Shown: positions 5,764 to 5,830 of the stretch, piece by piece | How positions within the stretch are numbered: the stretch's first letter is position 1 | Layout: each line of letters starts with the position of its first letter | Source: Anaerolineae bacterium | Lineage (GTDB): Bacteria; Chloroflexota; Anaerolineae; Anaerolineales; Villigracilaceae | Length of the DNA stretch: 5,830 nt | Reading direction: 5' to 3' | Assembly: GCA_017303735.1 (NCBI GenBank) | Contig: JAFLCF010000243.1 | Location: 1-5,830, forward strand | Notes under the pieces: model-generated | Told to the model about the DNA's origin: nothing | The model's database searches: none | Seen by the model: only the letters and a program-made list of their open reading frames with translations | Position numbers and translations under genes: made by a program

Positions 5764-5830
5764 ATGCCACAAATCCCTCAATCCTGCCCTAGTTGCGCTT
5801 CCCCGCTCGTCGTCACCCAGCTCACTTGCA
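5764..5830 (+). CDS. N-terminus of a DUF2089-like zinc-ribbon protein (cut by window edge)
   Basis: Only 22 codons are present and the gene runs off the right edge. The ATG has GGAG 6 nt upstream (5754-5757) and a strong promoter just before it. The visible peptide begins MPQIPQSCPSCASPLVVTQL and is followed by Thr-Cys at the edge. CPSC at residues 8-11 plus Cys22 starts what should be a four-cysteine zinc ribbon. The M-P-x-I-P...CPSC...LVVT.L.C pattern is the opening of DUF2089 family proteins as I remember them, small proteins with an N-terminal zinc ribbon often followed by a helical segment and suspected of being regulators. If so, the candidate operators in its promoter would fit autoregulation. 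The rest of the gene cannot be judged. Confidence 0.72.
   Translation, partial: MPQIPQSCPSCASPLVVTQLTC

Overview
The window looks like chromosomal core-genome DNA of a Gram-type-ambiguous, environmental bacterium, most likely a member of the Chloroflexota (Anaerolineae-like). This rests on family resemblance only: a RecA with a short MD..KR..L.KA.GDI-type N-terminus, a secreted Pro/Thr-linker lipoprotein carrying an NBR1-type Ig-like domain (a domain I associate with Anaerolineae), and the start of a DUF2089-type zinc-ribbon gene. No 16S rRNA or other taxonomic marker is present, so the assignment is an inference.

Layout, left to right. (1) recA fills 15-1076 on the + strand and ends in a strong intrinsic terminator (1083-1111); no recX follows. 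(2) A new transcription unit starts at a promoter (-35 1131-1136, -10 1155-1160) that sits in an inverted repeat and whose predicted start point falls on the ATG of the next gene, suggesting a leaderless mRNA. It encodes an NBR1-Ig-domain lipoprotein (1167-1709), an SGNH/GDSL-like hydrolase lipoprotein whose GTG start overlaps the previous stop by 4 nt (1706-2455), and a small DUF1801/YdhG-like cytosolic protein (2479-2847). (3) A repeat element built from 9-nt units in inverted orientation (2857-2964) separates this unit from a convergent CoA-binding-domain protein on the - strand (2986-3477). (4) The 189-nt divergent region between that gene and htpG holds a perfect 8-3-8 palindrome with promoter-like elements on both strands and a 40-nt stem-loop-forming inverted repeat. 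(5) htpG (Hsp90 chaperone) occupies 3667-5511, followed at its stop codon by a second 9-nt-unit repeat hairpin (5508-5574) and a perfect 14-bp intrinsic terminator (5593-5627). (6) At the right edge a strong extended -10 promoter with two nearly identical A/T palindromes leads into the first 22 codons of a DUF2089-like zinc-ribbon protein (5764 to the edge).

Functionally this is a mixture of housekeeping genes (DNA recombination/repair, Hsp90 protein folding, a CoA-binding protein) and a small envelope operon (surface-binding Ig domain plus a putative esterase). I see no phage, transposase, CRISPR, toxin-antitoxin or defence system. The most interesting signals are regulatory and repetitive: two unrelated-sequence intergenic repeats sharing the same 9-nt-unit inverted architecture, three promoter-embedded palindromes, and a possible structured htpG leader. 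No gap between genes exceeds 300 bases.
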